From assembly GCF_014621775.1 (NCBI RefSeq), contig NZ_CP061204.1, forward strand, positions 310,001 through 374,000: 64,000 nt of DNA. The letters are read 5' to 3'. Both the position numbers and the translations under genes were made by a program. Below the pieces are notes generated by a model, which was given only the letters and a program-made list of their open reading frames with translations, was not told the origin of the DNA and searched no databases. Positions 8,537 to 17,182 of this stretch are shown piece by piece (positions within the stretch are counted from its first letter, which is position 1; each line of letters starts with the position of its first letter). The DNA comes from Stenotrophomonas sp. 169 (GTDB lineage: Bacteria > Pseudomonadota > Gammaproteobacteria > Xanthomonadales > Xanthomonadaceae).

Positions 8537-9532
8537 ATGAAAATATTGAAATCTGAACGTATCCGCCTGTGCGTCGCCCCTATGATGGATTGGACGGACC
8601 GCCATTGCCGCGTGTTCCATCGGCTGCTGGCGCCCGGCGCGCGGCTGTACACGGAAATGGTGCACGCCAACGCGGTGATCCATGGCGACCGCGAACGGCT
8701 GCTGGGCTTCGATCCGGTGGAACAGCCGCTGGCGCTGCAGCTGGGTGGCAGCGAGCCGGCCCTGTTGGCGCAGGCCGCGCGTATCGCGCAGGACTGGGGC
8801 TATGACGAGGTCAACCTCAACTGCGGGTGTCCGTCTGATCGCGTGCAGGCGGGGCGCTTCGGTGCGTGCCTGATGCGCGAACCGGCGTTGGTGGCCGACT
8901 GCGTGGCGGCGATGGTGGCGGCCGTGGACATCCCGGTGACGGTCAAATGCCGCCTGGGTGTGGACGATGACAGCGAGTACGAGCGCTTCGCGGAATTCGT
9001 CGACCGGCAAGTGCAGGCGGGTGCCCCGATGGTGGTGGTGCACGCGCGCAACGCGTGGCTGAAGGGCCTTTCGCCCAAAGAAAACCGTGAAGTACCCCCG
9101 CTCCGTTATGACTGGGCGTACCGCCTCAAGCAGGAGCACCCGCAGCTGCCCGTGGTGCTCAACGGCGGGCTGGCCAGCATCGACGCCGTACAGGCGCAGC
9201 AGGGCAAGGTGGACGGGGTGATGCTGGGCCGTGCGGCCTACCATGACCCCTACCTGCTGCATCAGCTGGAGTCGCTGCACACGGGCGCACCGCTGCAGAC
9301 GCGGCAGGCCCTGCTGCGCGCGCTGCGTCCCTACGTCGAAGCGAAGCTGGCGGAGGGCGCCGCGCTCAAGCACATCAGCCGCCACATCCTGGGCCTGTTC
9401 CATGGCCAGCCCGGGGGGCGCGCATTCCGGCAGATCCTCAGTGAAGGCGCGCACCGTGAGGGAGCCGACTGGTCGTTGGTGGAACAGGCGCTCGCGGTCA
9501 CCGAGCGGGATGGCGGACGCGTCGCGGCTTGA
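8537..9532 (+). CDS. dusA: tRNA-dihydrouridine(20/20a) synthase
   Basis: DusA reduces uridines at positions 20/20a of the tRNA D-loop using FMN and NADPH. The 331-residue protein starts with the family core CVAPMMDWTDRHCRVFHRLL and has VNLNCGCPSDRVQAGRFGAC with the catalytic cysteine. DusA-type features are visible at the C-terminus (HISRHILGLFHGQPGGRAF). The ATG at 8537 was chosen because family similarity begins immediately after it; the upstream in-frame extension is not conserved. The ribosome binding site is weak. No operon partner is evident. Confidence 0.95.
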   Translation: MKILKSERIRLCVAPMMDWTDRHCRVFHRLLAPGARLYTEMVHANAVIHGDRERLLGFDPVEQPLALQLGGSEPALLAQAARIAQDWGYDEVNLNCGCPSDRVQAGRFGACLMREPALVADCVAAMVAAVDIPVTVKCRLGVDDDSEYERFAEFVDRQVQAGAPMVVVHARNAWLKGLSPKENREVPPLRYDWAYRLKQEHPQLPVVLNGGLASIDAVQAQQGKVDGVMLGRAAYHDPYLLHQLESLHTGAPLQTRQALLRALRPYVEAKLAEGAALKHISRHILGLFHGQPGGRAFRQILSEGAHREGADWSLVEQALAVTERDGGRVAA

Positions 9533-9573
9533 GGACTTCTGCAGGGCGACATCCGGCGCAACATACCTGCTAG

Positions 9574-9595
9574 TATGTTCACTTACCTGAACATA
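9574..9595. promoter_or_regulatory. Perfect 8-bp inverted repeat, candidate operator
   Basis: TATGTTCA and TGAACATA are separated by six bases, about 145 bp upstream of the small secreted protein gene preceding phoP. The size and symmetry are typical of an operator for a dimeric regulator. There is no T tract, so it does not look like a terminator for dusA, which ended 41 bases earlier. The regulator is unknown. Confidence 0.45.
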
Positions 9596-9740
9596 GACAT
9601 CCGATCTTCAGAAAAGTTCAGACCGGATTCACTGGTAAAAGCCGAAATTTGGGAAAGATATGTAAAGCCCCGGGTCCCTGATCCGGACGCGGACTTCACA
9701 TTTTTTGAACGAATTGCCGACCTCGGCTAGGATCGCAACG

Positions 9741-10139
9741 ATGTTCTTCCGTTTCCACACCTGCCAGCTCACCCTTGCCACCTGCGTGGCGCTGGGTGCA
9801 TTGGCGCCGCTGCCGTCCCATGCGCAGGCGCCTCCACCGGCGCAGATGCAGCAGGGCGTGCCGCAGCGCATGCAGATGGCCGAGCGTGCGGACATGGTGC
9901 GCGGTGGCCCCAGCGAAGAGCGGCGGTCGTTGTCCGATGCGGTGCGTCGGGTGCAGCGGTCTACCGGTGGACACATCCTTGGCGTGGAGCAGGTGCCCTT
10001 TGATGGGCGCAACATCAACCGCGTGAAGTACATGGATGAGCGTGGTCGCGTGCGTTACATGGACGATCCTGTGCAGCAGCGTTCACAACCCCGCCCGCCC
10101 CGATCGGATATGTCTTCACTACGCGGCGATAACCCCTGA
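9741..10139 (+). CDS. Small secreted protein upstream of phoP
   Basis: The product is 132 residues with a signal peptide (LTLATCVALGALAPLPSHAQA). A Pro/Gln/Met-rich segment follows, then a region with SDAVRRVQRSTGGHILGVEQ and RNINRVKYMDERGRVRYMDD. The last part resembles the PepSY-like small proteins often encoded beside two-component systems (a beta strand ending in VKYxDxxGRVRYxDD). It lies 74 bp upstream of phoP in the same direction. A role as a periplasmic modulator of PhoQ is a guess from position. The ATG at 9741 was preferred to a TTG at 9705. Confidence 0.75.
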   Translation: MFFRFHTCQLTLATCVALGALAPLPSHAQAPPPAQMQQGVPQRMQMAERADMVRGGPSEERRSLSDAVRRVQRSTGGHILGVEQVPFDGRNINRVKYMDERGRVRYMDDPVQQRSQPRPPRSDMSSLRGDNP

Positions 10140-10213
10140 ACAGGGATCATCGTCGCATCAAACCCGATTTCCACCGGCCCAACAGGCCGACCCCAGCACA
10201 CTAGGGAGAGTTC

Positions 10214-10897
10214 ATGCGTATCCTTCTGGTCGAAGACGAAGCCCCGCTGCGTGAGACCCTTGCAGCCCGGCTCAAGCGCGAAGGCTTTGCCGTCGACGCG
10301 GCGCAGGATGGCGAGGAAGGTCTCTACATGGGCCGCGAAGTGCCGTTCGACGTGGGCATCATCGATCTGGGCCTGCCCAAGATGTCGGGCATGGAACTGA
10401 TCAAGGCCCTGCGCGACGAGGGCAAGAAGTTTCCGGTGCTGATCTTGACCGCACGGTCCAGCTGGCAGGACAAGGTCGAGGGCCTCAAGCAGGGCGCCGA
10501 CGATTACCTGGTCAAGCCGTTCCACGTTGAAGAACTGCTGGCGCGTGTCAATGCACTGCTGCGCCGTGCAGCCGGCTGGAGCAAGCCGACGCTGGAATGT
10601 GGCCCGGTTGCGCTGGACCTCGCGGCGCAGACGGTCAGCGTGGCGGGCAGCAATGTCGATCTCACCAGCTACGAGTACAAGGTGCTGGAGTACCTGATGA
10701 TGCACGCCGGTGAACTGGTCTCCAAGGCCGATCTCACCGAGCACATCTACCAGCAGGACTTCGACCGCGACTCCAACGTGCTGGAGGTCTTCATCGGCCG
10801 CCTGCGCAAGAAGCTGGATCCGGACGGCGAACTGAAGCCGATTGAAACCGTACGCGGCCGCGGCTACCGTTTCGCGATTCCGCGTAACGAAGGCTGA
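10214..10897 (+). CDS. phoP: PhoP-type response regulator (OmpR family)
   Basis: This is a 227-residue DNA-binding response regulator. The receiver domain (1-115) has the acidic pocket E7/D8, phosphoacceptor D51 (IIDLGLPKMSG), T79 and K101 (YLVKPF). The C-terminal winged helix (about 125-225) carries LTSYEYKVLEYLM and IGRLRKKLDPDG. Sequence style and pairing with the next gene match PhoP of xanthomonads, which controls low-Mg2+/antimicrobial-peptide responses. AGGGAG precedes the ATG at good spacing. The gene is followed 22 bases later by its sensor kinase. Confidence 0.93.
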   Translation: MRILLVEDEAPLRETLAARLKREGFAVDAAQDGEEGLYMGREVPFDVGIIDLGLPKMSGMELIKALRDEGKKFPVLILTARSSWQDKVEGLKQGADDYLVKPFHVEELLARVNALLRRAAGWSKPTLECGPVALDLAAQTVSVAGSNVDLTSYEYKVLEYLMMHAGELVSKADLTEHIYQQDFDRDSNVLEVFIGRLRKKLDPDGELKPIETVRGRGYRFAIPRNEG

Positions 10898-10919
10898 GCC
10901 TGCACCTGGCGAGCATCTG

Positions 10920-12344
10920 ATGTCCGGCCGTCTGTGGTTATTCCGACGCTGGCGGCCGCGATCCCTGCAGGCACGCCAGCTGCTGGCTGCGTCGGTGGGC
11001 CTGGTGGCCTTCCTGGCGCTGGCCGGTTACGCATTGGATGCGGCCTTTGCCGATACCGCGCGTGCCAACCTGCGCGAGCGCCTGAAGAACTACGCCACGG
11101 CCTACGCGGCGGGCAGCGATTTCACCCGCGACCGCTCTTTGTACCTGCGCGAGCAGCCGCCGGATTCGCGTTTCGACGTCCCCGGCAGTGGCCTGTACCT
11201 GCAGGTGGTGACGCCCGATGGCAAGGTCACCTCGATGTCCGCCGAAGGTCCCATGCTGCCTACGGTGGGCGGTGGCCTGCTCGCGCCGCGTCAGGAAGTC
11301 TTTGAAGGCCCGTTGCCGATCATCCAGATCGATGGCAGCGAGGGTTCGGTGTATCGCTACGGCCAAGGCCTGGTGTGGGACGTGGAAGCCGATCCGGCGA
11401 CCGAGTTTCCGTACACGATCTACGTGATGGAAGACAGCAGCGCACTGGGTGCGCAGCTGCGCGTGTTCCGTGGCCGTGTGTGGTTCTACCTCGGTGGTAT
11501 CGGCCTGATCCTGCTGCTGCTGCAGACGGTGATCCTGCAATGGAGCCTGCGGCCGATGCGTCGGGTGATCACCGAGCTGACGCGCGTGCAGCGCGGCGAG
11601 AGCGAGCGCATGAGCGAGCGCCACCCGCGCGAACTGGAACCGCTGACCGACAGCATCAACGCCTTCATCGAGAGCGAGCGCGATAATCTGGAGCGGCAGC
11701 GCAACACGCTGGCCGATCTGGCGCATAGCCTGAAGACGCCGATCGCGGTGCTGCGTACGCAGATGGACAGCGGATCCAGCAACGATGCGTTGCGCGAAGA
11801 GCTGGATGTGCAGCTGCAGCGCATGAACAACCTGGTGTCCTACCAGCTCGCACGTGCCGCGTCGTCGGGCCACAAACTGTTCTCCGCGCCGCTGCCGATC
11901 GAGTCCAATGCCGAGGAGATCGTGCGCGGGCTGGAGAAGGTGTACGCCAGCAAGGGCGTGTTGTGCGAGTTCGACATCGATCCGGGTTCGCGCTTCCACG
12001 GCGAGCCGGGTGACCTGCAGGAACTGTTGGGCAACCTGCTGGAAAACGCCTTCAAGTGGGCCAGCCGCCGCGTGCTGCTGACCGCGCAACCGCTGCCCGC
12101 ACCGAACATGCGTCGACCCGGCCTGCTGCTGGCGGTGGACGACGATGGTCCGGGCATCGCGCACGATGACATCGCCAAGGTGCTGCAGCGGGGTGTGCGC
12201 GGCGATGAGCGCGTGCAAGGCCATGGCATCGGCCTGTCGATCGTGCAGGACCTGATCAAGGATTACCGCGGCGAACTGCTGGTGACGCGCTCGTCGGAAT
12301 TGGGTGGCGCGCGTTTCGAAGTGCGGCTGCCGCCCGGCCCGTAA
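10920..12344 (+). CDS. phoQ: PhoQ-type sensor histidine kinase
   Basis: A 474-residue inner-membrane kinase. One membrane helix near residues 17-40 (LLAASVGLVAFLALAGYA) and a second near 180-205 bracket a periplasmic sensor domain. HAMP-like sequence follows, then the dimerisation motif LADLAHSLKTPIAVLRTQ with phosphoaccepting H269. The ATP-binding domain shows N-box LLENAFKW, DDDGPGIAHDD and GHGIGLSIVQDL. The start ATG at 10920 is 22 bases after the phoP stop. The sensor domain is where PhoQ proteins read divalent cations; acidic clusters there fit, but specificity is inferred from pairing with phoP. Confidence 0.9.
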   Translation: MSGRLWLFRRWRPRSLQARQLLAASVGLVAFLALAGYALDAAFADTARANLRERLKNYATAYAAGSDFTRDRSLYLREQPPDSRFDVPGSGLYLQVVTPDGKVTSMSAEGPMLPTVGGGLLAPRQEVFEGPLPIIQIDGSEGSVYRYGQGLVWDVEADPATEFPYTIYVMEDSSALGAQLRVFRGRVWFYLGGIGLILLLLQTVILQWSLRPMRRVITELTRVQRGESERMSERHPRELEPLTDSINAFIESERDNLERQRNTLADLAHSLKTPIAVLRTQMDSGSSNDALREELDVQLQRMNNLVSYQLARAASSGHKLFSAPLPIESNAEEIVRGLEKVYASKGVLCEFDIDPGSRFHGEPGDLQELLGNLLENAFKWASRRVLLTAQPLPAPNMRRPGLLLAVDDDGPGIAHDDIAKVLQRGVRGDERVQGHGIGLSIVQDLIKDYRGELLVTRSSELGGARFEVRLPPGP

Positions 12345-12370
12345 GCCGGCGTTCCAGCCGCTGCAGGATC

Positions 12371-12720
12371 CATCACCGCGCGGGCATCACGCACCGCGCG
12401 GTGCGCTCGCCGAGCACGGCTCGGCGCTACCGGCTAGCCACTTCACCGTGCGCGCGGATCGATCACCTCGCGGCATCTTCGGTAGCGCCGAGCCACACTC
12501 GGCGGAATCCATCACCGCGCGGACATCACGCACCGCGCGGGGCGCTCGCCGAGCATGGCTCGGCGCTACCGGCTCGCCACTTCACCGTGCGCGCGGATCG
12601 ATCACCTCGCGGCATCTTCGGTAGCGCCGAGCCACGCTCGGCGGAATCCATCACCGCGCGGACATCACGCACCGCGCGGTGCGCTCGCCGAGCATGGCTC
12701 GGCGCTACCTGCTCGCCATT
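12371..12720. repeat. SMAG REP array built from a 139-bp tandem unit, about 2.5 copies
   Basis: The phrase CATCACCGCGCG recurs at 12371, 12510 and 12649, giving a 139-bp period. Each unit contains SMAG palindromes in both orientations (CTAC at 12427, 12566 and 12705; GTAG at 12482 and 12621). It fills the region between convergent phoQ and mtfA. Small differences such as GAGCACGG versus GAGCATGG distinguish the copies. Confidence 0.9.
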
Positions 12721-13527
12721 TCACCGTGCGGCATCATCCAGCGCAGGCACTGTCGGCGGCTCACCATAGAAGCGCCGCAGGTGCGCGGCGACGACCGGCA
12801 GCGCCTCGGCCAGCACATCCGGCGCGGAAAAATGGTACTCCGTGGTCACCGCGAAAAACTCTTCCGGCGCCTCCGCTGCATACGGGTCGATCAACGTCGC
12901 TTCGCCGGCATCCACCTGCGCGCAGAACGCATCGTAGGCCTGCTGGAAATCGTGTGCCCACTGCCGCTGCCACTCACGGGGCAGCGGGGGCGTGCCATCG
13001 ATCGCACCGTCCAGTGCATCTATCTTGTGTGCCATCTCGTGTACCGCCACGCAGTAGCCATCGAACGGCGCCTGCAGGTCGGCCTGGATATCCGCCCACG
13101 ACAGGATCAACGGTCCACTGTCCCAGCTCTCACCGATCAACTCGTCATCCCACTCGTGCAGCACGCCTGCGGCATCGACGTGGCTGCGTTGCACGCGGAA
13201 GGCGTCCGGATACAGGATCAGCTGCGACCATCCGCGCAGCCCGGCCTCGCCCAGTTGCAGCAGCGGCAGGCAGCACAGCGCGGCCAGCAGCAGCACGTCT
13301 TCATCGTGCAGGGTCAGTCCCCCCACCGGGCTGATGGTCTTCTCGTGCAGGAAGCGGGTGGCCAGCGCGCGCAGCCGCTGCTGTTGATCGTCGCTGAGGC
13401 CGCGCAGCCACGGCACATCCTGGCAGGCCTGCTGCCATAGCGCGTCAGGGACAGGACGGGGGGCCGGCCGCAGCCAGCGCAACAACGCCTCGATCAGCGG
13501 AACATACCCGGCAGGAAGCTGTGCCAC
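12721..13527 (-). CDS. mtfA: MtfA-type zinc peptidase (M90)
   Basis: The 268-residue protein contains the zinc motif HEMAH at residues 163-167 (VAVHEMAHKID) and a downstream acidic segment EAPEEFFAVTTEYHF that supplies the third ligand in this family. E. coli MtfA is a cytosolic peptidase that binds the glucose repressor Mlc; whether that role holds here is unknown. The start is a GTG overlapping the upstream small gene by 34 bases, suggesting coupling. Its 3' end abuts a large REP array. Confidence 0.88.
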   Translation of the reverse strand: MAQLPAGYVPLIEALLRWLRPAPRPVPDALWQQACQDVPWLRGLSDDQQQRLRALATRFLHEKTISPVGGLTLHDEDVLLLAALCCLPLLQLGEAGLRGWSQLILYPDAFRVQRSHVDAAGVLHEWDDELIGESWDSGPLILSWADIQADLQAPFDGYCVAVHEMAHKIDALDGAIDGTPPLPREWQRQWAHDFQQAYDAFCAQVDAGEATLIDPYAAEAPEEFFAVTTEYHFSAPDVLAEALPVVAAHLRRFYGEPPTVPALDDAAR

Positions 13528-13778
13528 TTCGGCGCACGCAGGCGCTGCAACACGTCGTCGTCACCGCCGCCACCGCTGGACGTGGCCTGCGCGGGCACCG
13601 GCTTGGGCGCGGTCGGCACGGCTGCTGCGGCACTGCGCGCGTTCGGCGGTCGCTCGGCATCGGGCGTGGAATAGACACAGTCACCTCGCCCTTCGCTGGC
13701 CATCGCCGTGGCGGCGTTGGCAAGTACGGGGGCCATCAACAGGACCAGGCAATGGGCAAAGCAGCGCATCGTCGACAT
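13494..13778 (-). CDS. Small secreted hypothetical protein upstream of mtfA
   Basis: The 94-residue product begins with a signal peptide (CFAHCLVLLMAPVLANA). The mature region is low-complexity (Ala/Pro, then GGGGDDD) and ends with VLQRLRAPKWHSFLPGMFR. The gene overlaps the mtfA start by 34 bases in another frame. I do not recognise a family. A second in-frame ATG nine bases downstream (13769) could be the true start. It is divergent from birA, with about 120 bp between. Confidence 0.6.
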   Translation of the reverse strand: MSTMRCFAHCLVLLMAPVLANAATAMASEGRGDCVYSTPDAERPPNARSAAAAVPTAPKPVPAQATSSGGGGDDDVLQRLRAPKWHSFLPGMFR

Positions 13779-13899
13779 CCGTGGTCAAGGGCGGGTGAGC
13801 TCTCGATTCTAGCCCGATTCGCGCCCTCAATTGGAACCCCCGCGGGCAGGCTCGATTCCTTTGCCGCATACTTTCCCCGTTTACTTGACGGAACCTGCC

Positions 13900-14865
13900 G
13901 TGGACGACCGCCAACTGCTGGCCAAACTGGCCGCCGGACCGCTGTCCGGCGATGCGCTCGCGCGTGAGCTGGGCCAGACCCGCGCTGCAATCTGGAAGCG
14001 GATTCAAGGACTTAGATCTGCAGGCGTGACGATCGAAGGCCGTGCCGGGGGCGGATACACGCTGTCCCAAAGCGTCGACCTGCTGGACCCCACGCAGATC
14101 CGTGCCGCACTGTCGGCGCCGGTGGATGCCCTCGTTGATGACCTGCAGGTGCTGTGGAGCACCGGCTCCACCAACAGTGAATTGCTGCGCTGCAGCGCGC
14201 CGCCGCGCGGCAATCGCGTGCTGCTGGCTGAGCGCCAGACCGGTGGGCGTGGCCGTCGCGGGCGCGAGTGGGCCTCGCCGCTGGCCGCCCACATCTACCT
14301 CTCGGTGCTGCGTGGTTTCGCCGGCGGGCTGGCCCAGTTGGGCGGCCTCAGCCTGGTGGCCGGCGTAGCGATCGCCGAGGCGTTGCAGGGCCTGGGCCAT
14401 GCCCAGGTGCAGCTGAAGTGGCCCAATGATCTGGTGGTGGACGGCCACAAACTGGGCGGCCTGCTGGTGGAAGGGGGCGGCGAGTTCGCCGGCCCGGCGC
14501 GGGCGGTGATCGGCATCGGCATCAACGTGCACATGCCTGCCGCGGCGGCTGAGCACATCGACCAGCCGTGGACCGACCTGGATCGTCTCAACGGTGCGCC
14601 GGTTCAGCGCAACACCGTGGCCGCTGCCGTGCTGTCCCATCTGCTGCCCGCGCTGGAGCAGTTCGAAGCGGAGGGTCTGGCCCCGTTCCTGGCACGCTAC
14701 ACCGCGCTGGACAGCCTGGCGGGCCGTGAGGTGCAGGTGGAGCAGGGGGGACACTGGCAGCACGGGCGCGCGCTGGGGCTGGCCGATGACGGCGCGCTGC
14801 GCGTGCTGATCGATGGCCGCGAGCACCACGTGCACGCCGGCGAAGTCAGCGTGAGGGCGCGATGA
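13900..14865 (+). CDS. birA: Biotin operon repressor / biotin-[acetyl-CoA-carboxylase] ligase
   Basis: BirA attaches biotin to carboxyl carrier protein and, in its long form, represses biotin synthesis. The 321-residue product has an N-terminal winged helix (LSGDALARELGQTRAAIWKR), so it is the bifunctional type. The catalytic domain contains GGRGRRGREW and KWPNDLVVDG, and a C-terminal SH3-like domain is present. The GTG at 13900 was taken as start because similarity begins right after it. It forms an operon with coaX (ATGA overlap) and the SPOR protein gene. Confidence 0.93.
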   Translation: MDDRQLLAKLAAGPLSGDALARELGQTRAAIWKRIQGLRSAGVTIEGRAGGGYTLSQSVDLLDPTQIRAALSAPVDALVDDLQVLWSTGSTNSELLRCSAPPRGNRVLLAERQTGGRGRRGREWASPLAAHIYLSVLRGFAGGLAQLGGLSLVAGVAIAEALQGLGHAQVQLKWPNDLVVDGHKLGGLLVEGGGEFAGPARAVIGIGINVHMPAAAAEHIDQPWTDLDRLNGAPVQRNTVAAAVLSHLLPALEQFEAEGLAPFLARYTALDSLAGREVQVEQGGHWQHGRALGLADDGALRVLIDGREHHVHAGEVSVRAR

Positions 14866-15602
14866 GCGACTGGTTGTTCGACCTCGGTAATTCCCGTTTC
14901 AAGTACGCCCCGCTGCTGGGCGACCGTGCCGGTGAGGTACAGGCGTGGACGCACGGTGCCGAAGACCTGCGTGGCGACGCGCTGCGAACCTTGCCGCAGG
15001 GCCGCGTGGCGTACGTTGCCAGCGTGGCAGCAACCGGCCTGACCGCGACCATGCTGGAAATCCTGCGCATGCGCTTCACCCACGTGCATGTGGCACGCAC
15101 GGAGGCCGCGTTCGCCGATGTACGCATCGCCTATGCCGACCCTGCGCGCTTCGGCGTCGATCGCTTCCTGGCGCTGCTGGCGGCGGCGCGCACGCATCGG
15201 CATGTGCTGGTGGCCGGCGTTGGTACCGCGCTGACCATCGACCTGCTGGATGCGCAGGGACAGCACCATGGCGGCCGTATCGCGGCCTCGCCGACCACCA
15301 TGCGCGAAGCGCTGCATGCGCGTGCGGTGCAGCTGCCACCGCAGGGTGGCCATTACATGGAGTTCGCCGACGACACCGACGATGCGCTGGCATCAGGTTG
15401 CGACGGGGCGGCGATCGCGTTGATAGAGCGCAGCCGGGAACAGGCCCGCCAACGCCTGCAGGCGCCGGTGGACCTGTTGCTGCATGGCGGCGGTGCACCG
15501 GCGCTGCTGCCGCACCTGGCAGACGATGCGGGCCACCAGCCGCTGCTGGTGCTCGATGGGCTGGCACGCTGGGCCGTGCACCTGCCTGCGGCGACAGGCT
15601 AG
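14862..15602 (+). CDS. coaX: Type III pantothenate kinase
   Basis: CoaX phosphorylates pantothenate in the first step of CoA synthesis and, unlike type I kinases, is not feedback inhibited. The 246-residue protein has the phosphate-binding motif FDLGNSRFKY, the core GVDRFLALLAA and the second ATP motif AGVGTALTIDLLD. Its ATG overlaps the birA stop. The birA-coaX order is common in gammaproteobacteria. The length is normal. Confidence 0.94.
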   Translation: MSDWLFDLGNSRFKYAPLLGDRAGEVQAWTHGAEDLRGDALRTLPQGRVAYVASVAATGLTATMLEILRMRFTHVHVARTEAAFADVRIAYADPARFGVDRFLALLAAARTHRHVLVAGVGTALTIDLLDAQGQHHGGRIAASPTTMREALHARAVQLPPQGGHYMEFADDTDDALASGCDGAAIALIERSREQARQRLQAPVDLLLHGGGAPALLPHLADDAGHQPLLVLDGLARWAVHLPAATG

Positions 15603-15611
15603 GATCAGCGG

Positions 15612-16430
15612 ATGCTGACTCGTGCCCTGATCGTCTTTCTGGTCCTGCTCAACGTGAGCGTCGCGCTGTGGTGGATGCTGCGTGGCGAGCCGGTGGTCGC
15701 GGACGTCGAGCCACCCGCTGGCGTGGCGCAGTTGCAACTGCTGGACGACACGGAAACCCGACAGCCTCAACAGGGCAGTGTCGCTGCGCCGCCGTTGCAG
15801 GACACGACGGTCGAGAGCCCATCGGCATCGTCGCCCACGCAGACCCCGTTACCACCGTCCGCGACGCCGTCGGCGCCGGAGACGCCGCCCACCGTGGAAC
15901 CGGCATCCGGGACGCTGGCTGCAACGCCGGCCGCCGCCGTGACGCCCGCGGCCGCCTCGCCGGCCACTCCGCAGCGCTGCATCGCGCTGGGACCTTTCCC
16001 TGACCGGACCGGCGCCCAGGCCGCGCAGGGCAAGACGGGCAACGCCCTCACCCAGGCGCGCCTGCAGGAGCAGGCCGTGCCCGGCAGCACGACCCGCTTC
16101 CGCGTGATGCTGCCGCCCGCCGCCAGCCGCGAGGCCGCACAGGCGACGGTCCAGCGCATCGTCGCGGCCGGTCTGAGCGACTACTACATCATCGCCCAAG
16201 GCCCTGACGCGAACGCCATCGCACTGGGCCAGTACCGCAACCGCGAAGGCGCCGAGCGCCGCTTGGCGGCGGTGCAGGCCGCCGGCTTCCAGGCCCGCCT
16301 GAGTGGCGGCGAGGGTAGTGCCACGTGGTGGCTGCAGGGCGCGTTGGCCGAGGGCCAGACCCCCGCCGGCGTGCGCCAGCGCAGCGGGGCCGCACAGCAA
16401 CGCTCGCTGGACTGCGCAGGTCTGCGGTAG
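15612..16430 (+). CDS. SPOR domain-containing membrane protein
   Basis: The 272-residue protein has one N-terminal membrane helix (ALIVFLVLLNVSVALWWML). A long Pro/Thr/Ala-rich linker (residues 40-115) follows, then a C-terminal SPOR domain (about 120-235) with RCIALGPFPDRTGAQAAQGK and QYRNREGAERRLAAVQAAGF. SPOR domains bind denuded peptidoglycan glycans at division septa. It is nine bases after coaX and probably co-transcribed. A role at the cell wall is inferred from the domain. Confidence 0.85.
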   Translation: MLTRALIVFLVLLNVSVALWWMLRGEPVVADVEPPAGVAQLQLLDDTETRQPQQGSVAAPPLQDTTVESPSASSPTQTPLPPSATPSAPETPPTVEPASGTLAATPAAAVTPAAASPATPQRCIALGPFPDRTGAQAAQGKTGNALTQARLQEQAVPGSTTRFRVMLPPAASREAAQATVQRIVAAGLSDYYIIAQGPDANAIALGQYRNREGAERRLAAVQAAGFQARLSGGEGSATWWLQGALAEGQTPAGVRQRSGAAQQRSLDCAGLR

Positions 16431-16475
16431 AATCCACCCTGCTTCGCGGCCACGCCGCGGACGCGTCAGTACCCC

Positions 16476-16551
16476 GCCGCTTTAGCTCAGTTGGTAGAGC
16501 AACTGTCTTGTAAACAGTAGGTCATCCGTTCGATTCGGATAAGCGGCACCA
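16476..16551 (+). tRNA. tRNA-Thr (anticodon TGT)
   Basis: The acceptor stem GCCGCTT pairs with AAGCGGC, followed by ACCA, so CCA is encoded. The anticodon arm ACTGT-CTTGTAA-ACAGT presents TGT, reading ACA/ACG threonine codons. D-arm (GCTCAGTTGGTAGAGC) and T-arm (ATCCG-TTCGATT-CGGAT) are canonical. It is 76 bases long. Confidence 0.96.
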
Positions 16552-16642
16552 TCCTCCTAGCCTCGCTCGACCGCTGCGGTGCCCGTATGGGGTTCAGCTC
16601 CCTCCTGCGGGGCGAGCGGAAACCGACCCCCACCCGTGCGCG

Positions 16643-17182
16643 TCAGCTCGATTCCGCGTACCGATGCGACAGCAGCGACCGCACCAGGAAAGTCACCTGG
16701 GTGGCCGAGCGCGCATCCACGCGCAGGACCGGCAGGCGAAAGCCAGCCGCGAACAGGGCGTCACGGACCGCGGTCACCATCAGCTGCGGATGCTCATCGG
16801 TGCGGGTGATGCCCACGGCCAGGCTGGCGTCGGGTGCGATGCGGGAGAACTCCTGCAGCAGCTCCAGCGTCGAGCCCACCGGGTCCGGCGATGCCGCGCT
16901 GACGAGCACGATCACGCCCAGTGCGCCTTCGCAGACCATCGGCCACATGAAGTCCAGGTAGCGCTGGCCGGGTACGCCGTACAGGTGCAGCAGCTCGCCG
17001 TCATCCAGTTCGATGGAGCTGTAATCCAGCGCGACGGTGGTCTCCACCTTGTCTGCCGTGGCGTCCTCGCTGAGCGGCATTTCGGTGCTTACCGGTTCGA
17101 TATCGGAGATCGCGCGCACGGCAGTGGTCTTGCCGGCCCCCATGCCGCCGACGAACACCAGTTTGTTGGCCGGCAGGTTCAT
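16643..17182 (-). CDS. Small Ras-like GTPase of the MglA/conservon type
   Basis: The 179-residue cytosolic protein has a P-loop GGMGAGKTT (residues 12-20) and a switch-II-like segment HLYGVPGQRYLDFMW, typical of prokaryotic GTPases that partner roadblock proteins (MglA and Streptomyces conservon ATP/GTP-binding proteins). The usual NKxD base-specificity motif is replaced by ITRTDEHPQ, and the DxxG aspartate is absent (YGVPG), as in relatives. It overlaps the upstream gene by four bases and ends a four-gene operon with two roadblock proteins. It is probably a molecular switch for polarity, motility or signalling; the process is not deducible here. Confidence 0.85.
   Translation of the reverse strand: MNLPANKLVFVGGMGAGKTTAVRAISDIEPVSTEMPLSEDATADKVETTVALDYSSIELDDGELLHLYGVPGQRYLDFMWPMVCEGALGVIVLVSAASPDPVGSTLELLQEFSRIAPDASLAVGITRTDEHPQLMVTAVRDALFAAGFRLPVLRVDARSATQVTFLVRSLLSHRYAESS

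Noticed and set aside
12371..12720. Regularly spaced repeats resembling a CRISPR array or integron attC sites
   Set aside because: The 'spacers' are repeated along with the palindromes (139-bp tandem), the GTAG palindromes match SMAG REPs, and no cas or integrase gene is nearby.
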